Origin: Phenylobacterium koreense
GTDB taxonomy: Bacteria > Pseudomonadota > Alphaproteobacteria > Caulobacterales > Caulobacteraceae
Direction of reading: 5' to 3'
DNA length: 64,000 nucleotides
Assembly: GCF_040545335.1 (NCBI RefSeq)
Contig: NZ_JBEPLU010000002.1
Location: forward strand, 248,001-312,000
A model generated the notes under the pieces. That model was given only the letters and a program-made list of their open reading frames with translations. It had not been told where the DNA came from and did no database searches. The position numbers and the translations under genes were made by a program. Positions 62,597 to 64,000 of the stretch are shown in pieces (the first letter of the stretch is position 1; each line of letters opens with the position of its first letter).

Positions 62597-64000
62597 TTGT
62601 CGCCTTCTTTTGACCTGCGTTCGACTGAGCGCTCATTGTTCGATGCGCTGATCGACGCGCGCGCGACCTACGGCGCCAAGAAGCCGATCCTAGAGGACCA
62701 GGAGCGCAACCCCCTCAGCTACACCGATCTGATGCGGGCCGCCTTCGCACTCGGCCGCAAGATCGCCGGAATGACCAGGCCCGGCGAGCACGTTGGCATC
62801 ATGCTGCCATCCAGCGCCGGCGCGGTGGTCACCTTCTTCGCGCTGCATGCCTTCGGCCGCACGCCGACCATGCTGAACTTCACAGCCGGCATTCGGAACC
62901 TCAAGGCGGCCTGCGAACTGGCCGAGGTGAAGCGGGTGCTGACCTCGCATCGCTTCATCGAACAGGGCAAACTGCACGACCTGATCGACGCGCTCGAGCC
63001 GCTGGCCGCGATCACCTATCTGGAAGACGTCCGCGAAACGATCGGCCTGGGCGACAAGCTCTTCGCCGCCACCGCGGCCGCCTTCCCGCGGCGCTTCCGG
63101 ACCCCAAGCAAGCCGTCGGACCCCGGCGTCATCCTCTTCACCTCCGGCAGTTTCGGCGCGCCTCGGGGCGTGGTGCTGAGCCAGTCGAACCTCATCGCCA
63201 ATGTCGAGCAGGTGGCCGCCCACATCGACCTCGACCCGAGTTGGGTGATGTTCAATCCCCTGCCCACCTTCCACTGCTTCGGCCTGACCGGCGGCGTGCT
63301 GCTGCCGCTGCTGAAGGGCATGAAGGCGTTCGAGTATCCCTCGCCGCTGCACGTCAAGCAGATCCCGCCGCTGATCAAGGACACCGGCGCCTCGATCCTG
63401 TTCGCCACCGACACCTTCCTCAATCAGTACGCGCGCGCCGCCGAACCGGACGAACTGTCCGGTCTGCAGTTCATCGTCTGCGGTGCGGAGAAGGTGCGGG
63501 AGGAGACCCACAACCTGGTCCGTGACCGGTTCGGCGACGTGCCGGTGCTGGAAGGCTACGGCGCCACCGAGGCCTCGCCGGTCATCGCCGTGAACAAGCC
63601 GACCGACAACCGCCGCGGAACGGTCGGCGGCGTGCTGCCGGGCATCGAGACGAAGCTCGAGCCGGTGGAGGGCATCCCCGGCGGCGGGCGGCTCTATGTC
63701 CGCGGCCCGAACGTCATGGCCGGCTATCTGGGCGCTGGCGGGGTTCTGGAGCCGCCGCCCGGCGGATGGCACGACACCGGCGACGTGGTCGATCTCAGCG
63801 ACGACAACTGGATCAAGATCCTCGGCCGCGTGAAGCGCTTTGCGAAGGTGGGCGGCGAGATGGTCTCCCTCACGGCGGCCGAGGACATCGCCACCGCCGT
63901 CTGGCCCGACAGCCGCCATGCGGTGATCGCCATGCCCGATCCCAAGAAGGGCGAGCGTCTCGTCCTGGTCACCGATCGCCGCGACGCCGAGGCCGGACCG
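62597..64000 (+). CDS. AMP-binding acyl ligase (Aas-like acyl-ACP synthetase), 3' end outside the window
   Basis: An open frame of 468 codons without a stop runs to the right edge. It is an adenylate-forming enzyme. Motif A3 reads ILFTSGSFGAPRGVVLSQSN, A5 reads LEGYGATEASPVI, and A7/A8 read WHDTGDVV and ILGRVKRFAKVGGEMVSL. The segment HVGIMLPSSAGAVVTFFALH and the LRDRF-like linker resemble the C-terminal acyl-ACP synthetase half of Aas (2-acylglycerophosphoethanolamine recycling); a stand-alone ligase of that branch is the best guess. The start is TTG 62597, with GGGGAGG 9 nt upstream; no ATG fits before the first conserved helix (SLFDALIDARATYG). Confidence 0.8.
   Translation, partial: MSPSFDLRSTERSLFDALIDARATYGAKKPILEDQERNPLSYTDLMRAAFALGRKIAGMTRPGEHVGIMLPSSAGAVVTFFALHAFGRTPTMLNFTAGIRNLKAACELAEVKRVLTSHRFIEQGKLHDLIDALEPLAAITYLEDVRETIGLGDKLFAATAAAFPRRFRTPSKPSDPGVILFTSGSFGAPRGVVLSQSNLIANVEQVAAHIDLDPSWVMFNPLPTFHCFGLTGGVLLPLLKGMKAFEYPSPLHVKQIPPLIKDTGASILFATDTFLNQYARAAEPDELSGLQFIVCGAEKVREETHNLVRDRFGDVPVLEGYGATEASPVIAVNKPTDNRRGTVGGVLPGIETKLEPVEGIPGGGRLYVRGPNVMAGYLGAGGVLEPPPGGWHDTGDVVDLSDDNWIKILGRVKRFAKVGGEMVSLTAAEDIATAVWPDSRHAVIAMPDPKKGERLVLVTDRRDAEAGP

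Overview
The window looks like chromosome from an alphaproteobacterium of the family Caulobacteraceae, most likely a Phenylobacterium- or Caulobacter-like organism (inference). The clues are very high G+C with strong third-position bias, the alphaproteobacterial cluster dusB-ntrB-ntrC / ntrY-ntrX-(dat)-hfq-hflX, a fused ispDF, a Caulobacter-type flagellin of about 275 residues, a PEPxxWA-type PEP-CTERM protein, and many 4-nt ATGA/GTGA gene overlaps.

Layout. 1-5340: the tail of a gene, tRNA-Ser(UGA), then rlpA, tmk, holB, tatD, an MBL-fold hydrolase and a PurN-like formyltransferase, all forward. 5387-6525: a short CDF-type transporter and a b561-type cytochrome, tail to tail. 6590-14136: a metal-efflux RND tripartite pump (minus strand) diverging from a PmrAB/PhoPQ-like two-component system whose regulator appears to start with ATT; an array of 11-bp-spaced CTGAAG repeats lies between them. 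14151-18385: ion-transport genes (VIT1/CCC1, ChrA, a STAS-less SulP with its own XRE regulator) and a decayed gene. 18550-20874: a PEP-CTERM protein behind a cluster of dyads, a GFA-family enzyme and a YitT-family membrane protein. 21017-29924: a complete kdp potassium operon on the minus strand, with two tiny membrane-protein ORFs at its head (one is kdpF) and, inside it, a 53-residue membrane ORF plus a TorF-like porin. 30010-37414: a NarX-type PAS kinase diverging from a LuxR-type regulator, DUF1254 and DUF4136 proteins, a small DUF3008 protein, and an acyl-CoA synthetase/GNAT fusion. 37415-40389: a copper-resistance operon (copA, copB, CusF-like) behind a CueR-like operator. 40501-45552: flagellin, LLM oxidoreductase, DUF1508, a secreted unknown, an MFS/GPH transporter and mazG. 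45559-56652: the nitrogen-regulation/hfq cluster, interrupted by aroG on the opposite strand. 56744-64000: ispDF, an MFS/spermidine-synthase fusion, pncC between two copies of an intergenic palindromic repeat, a Coq10/RatA protein, lipA, and the start of an AMP-binding acyl ligase running off the end.

The strongest new observation is a complete classical transcription attenuator ahead of aroG (DAHP synthase). A 31-codon leader peptide carries QYSFWYFGY. Four alternating complementary segments (1:2, 2:3, 3:4) surround the aromatic codons, and the last hairpin is followed by a T-tract. The promoter is placed so that transcription should begin almost at the leader AUG. Other noteworthy points are the ATT start codon of the response regulator, the CTGAAG repeat array, the CueR-like 19-bp-spacer promoter of copA, the small membrane ORFs and porin in the kdp operon, an NtrC without GAFTGA, a TatD with HxN instead of HxH, and a hidden PHP-like pseudogene. 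I saw no CRISPR array, prophage or insertion sequence.
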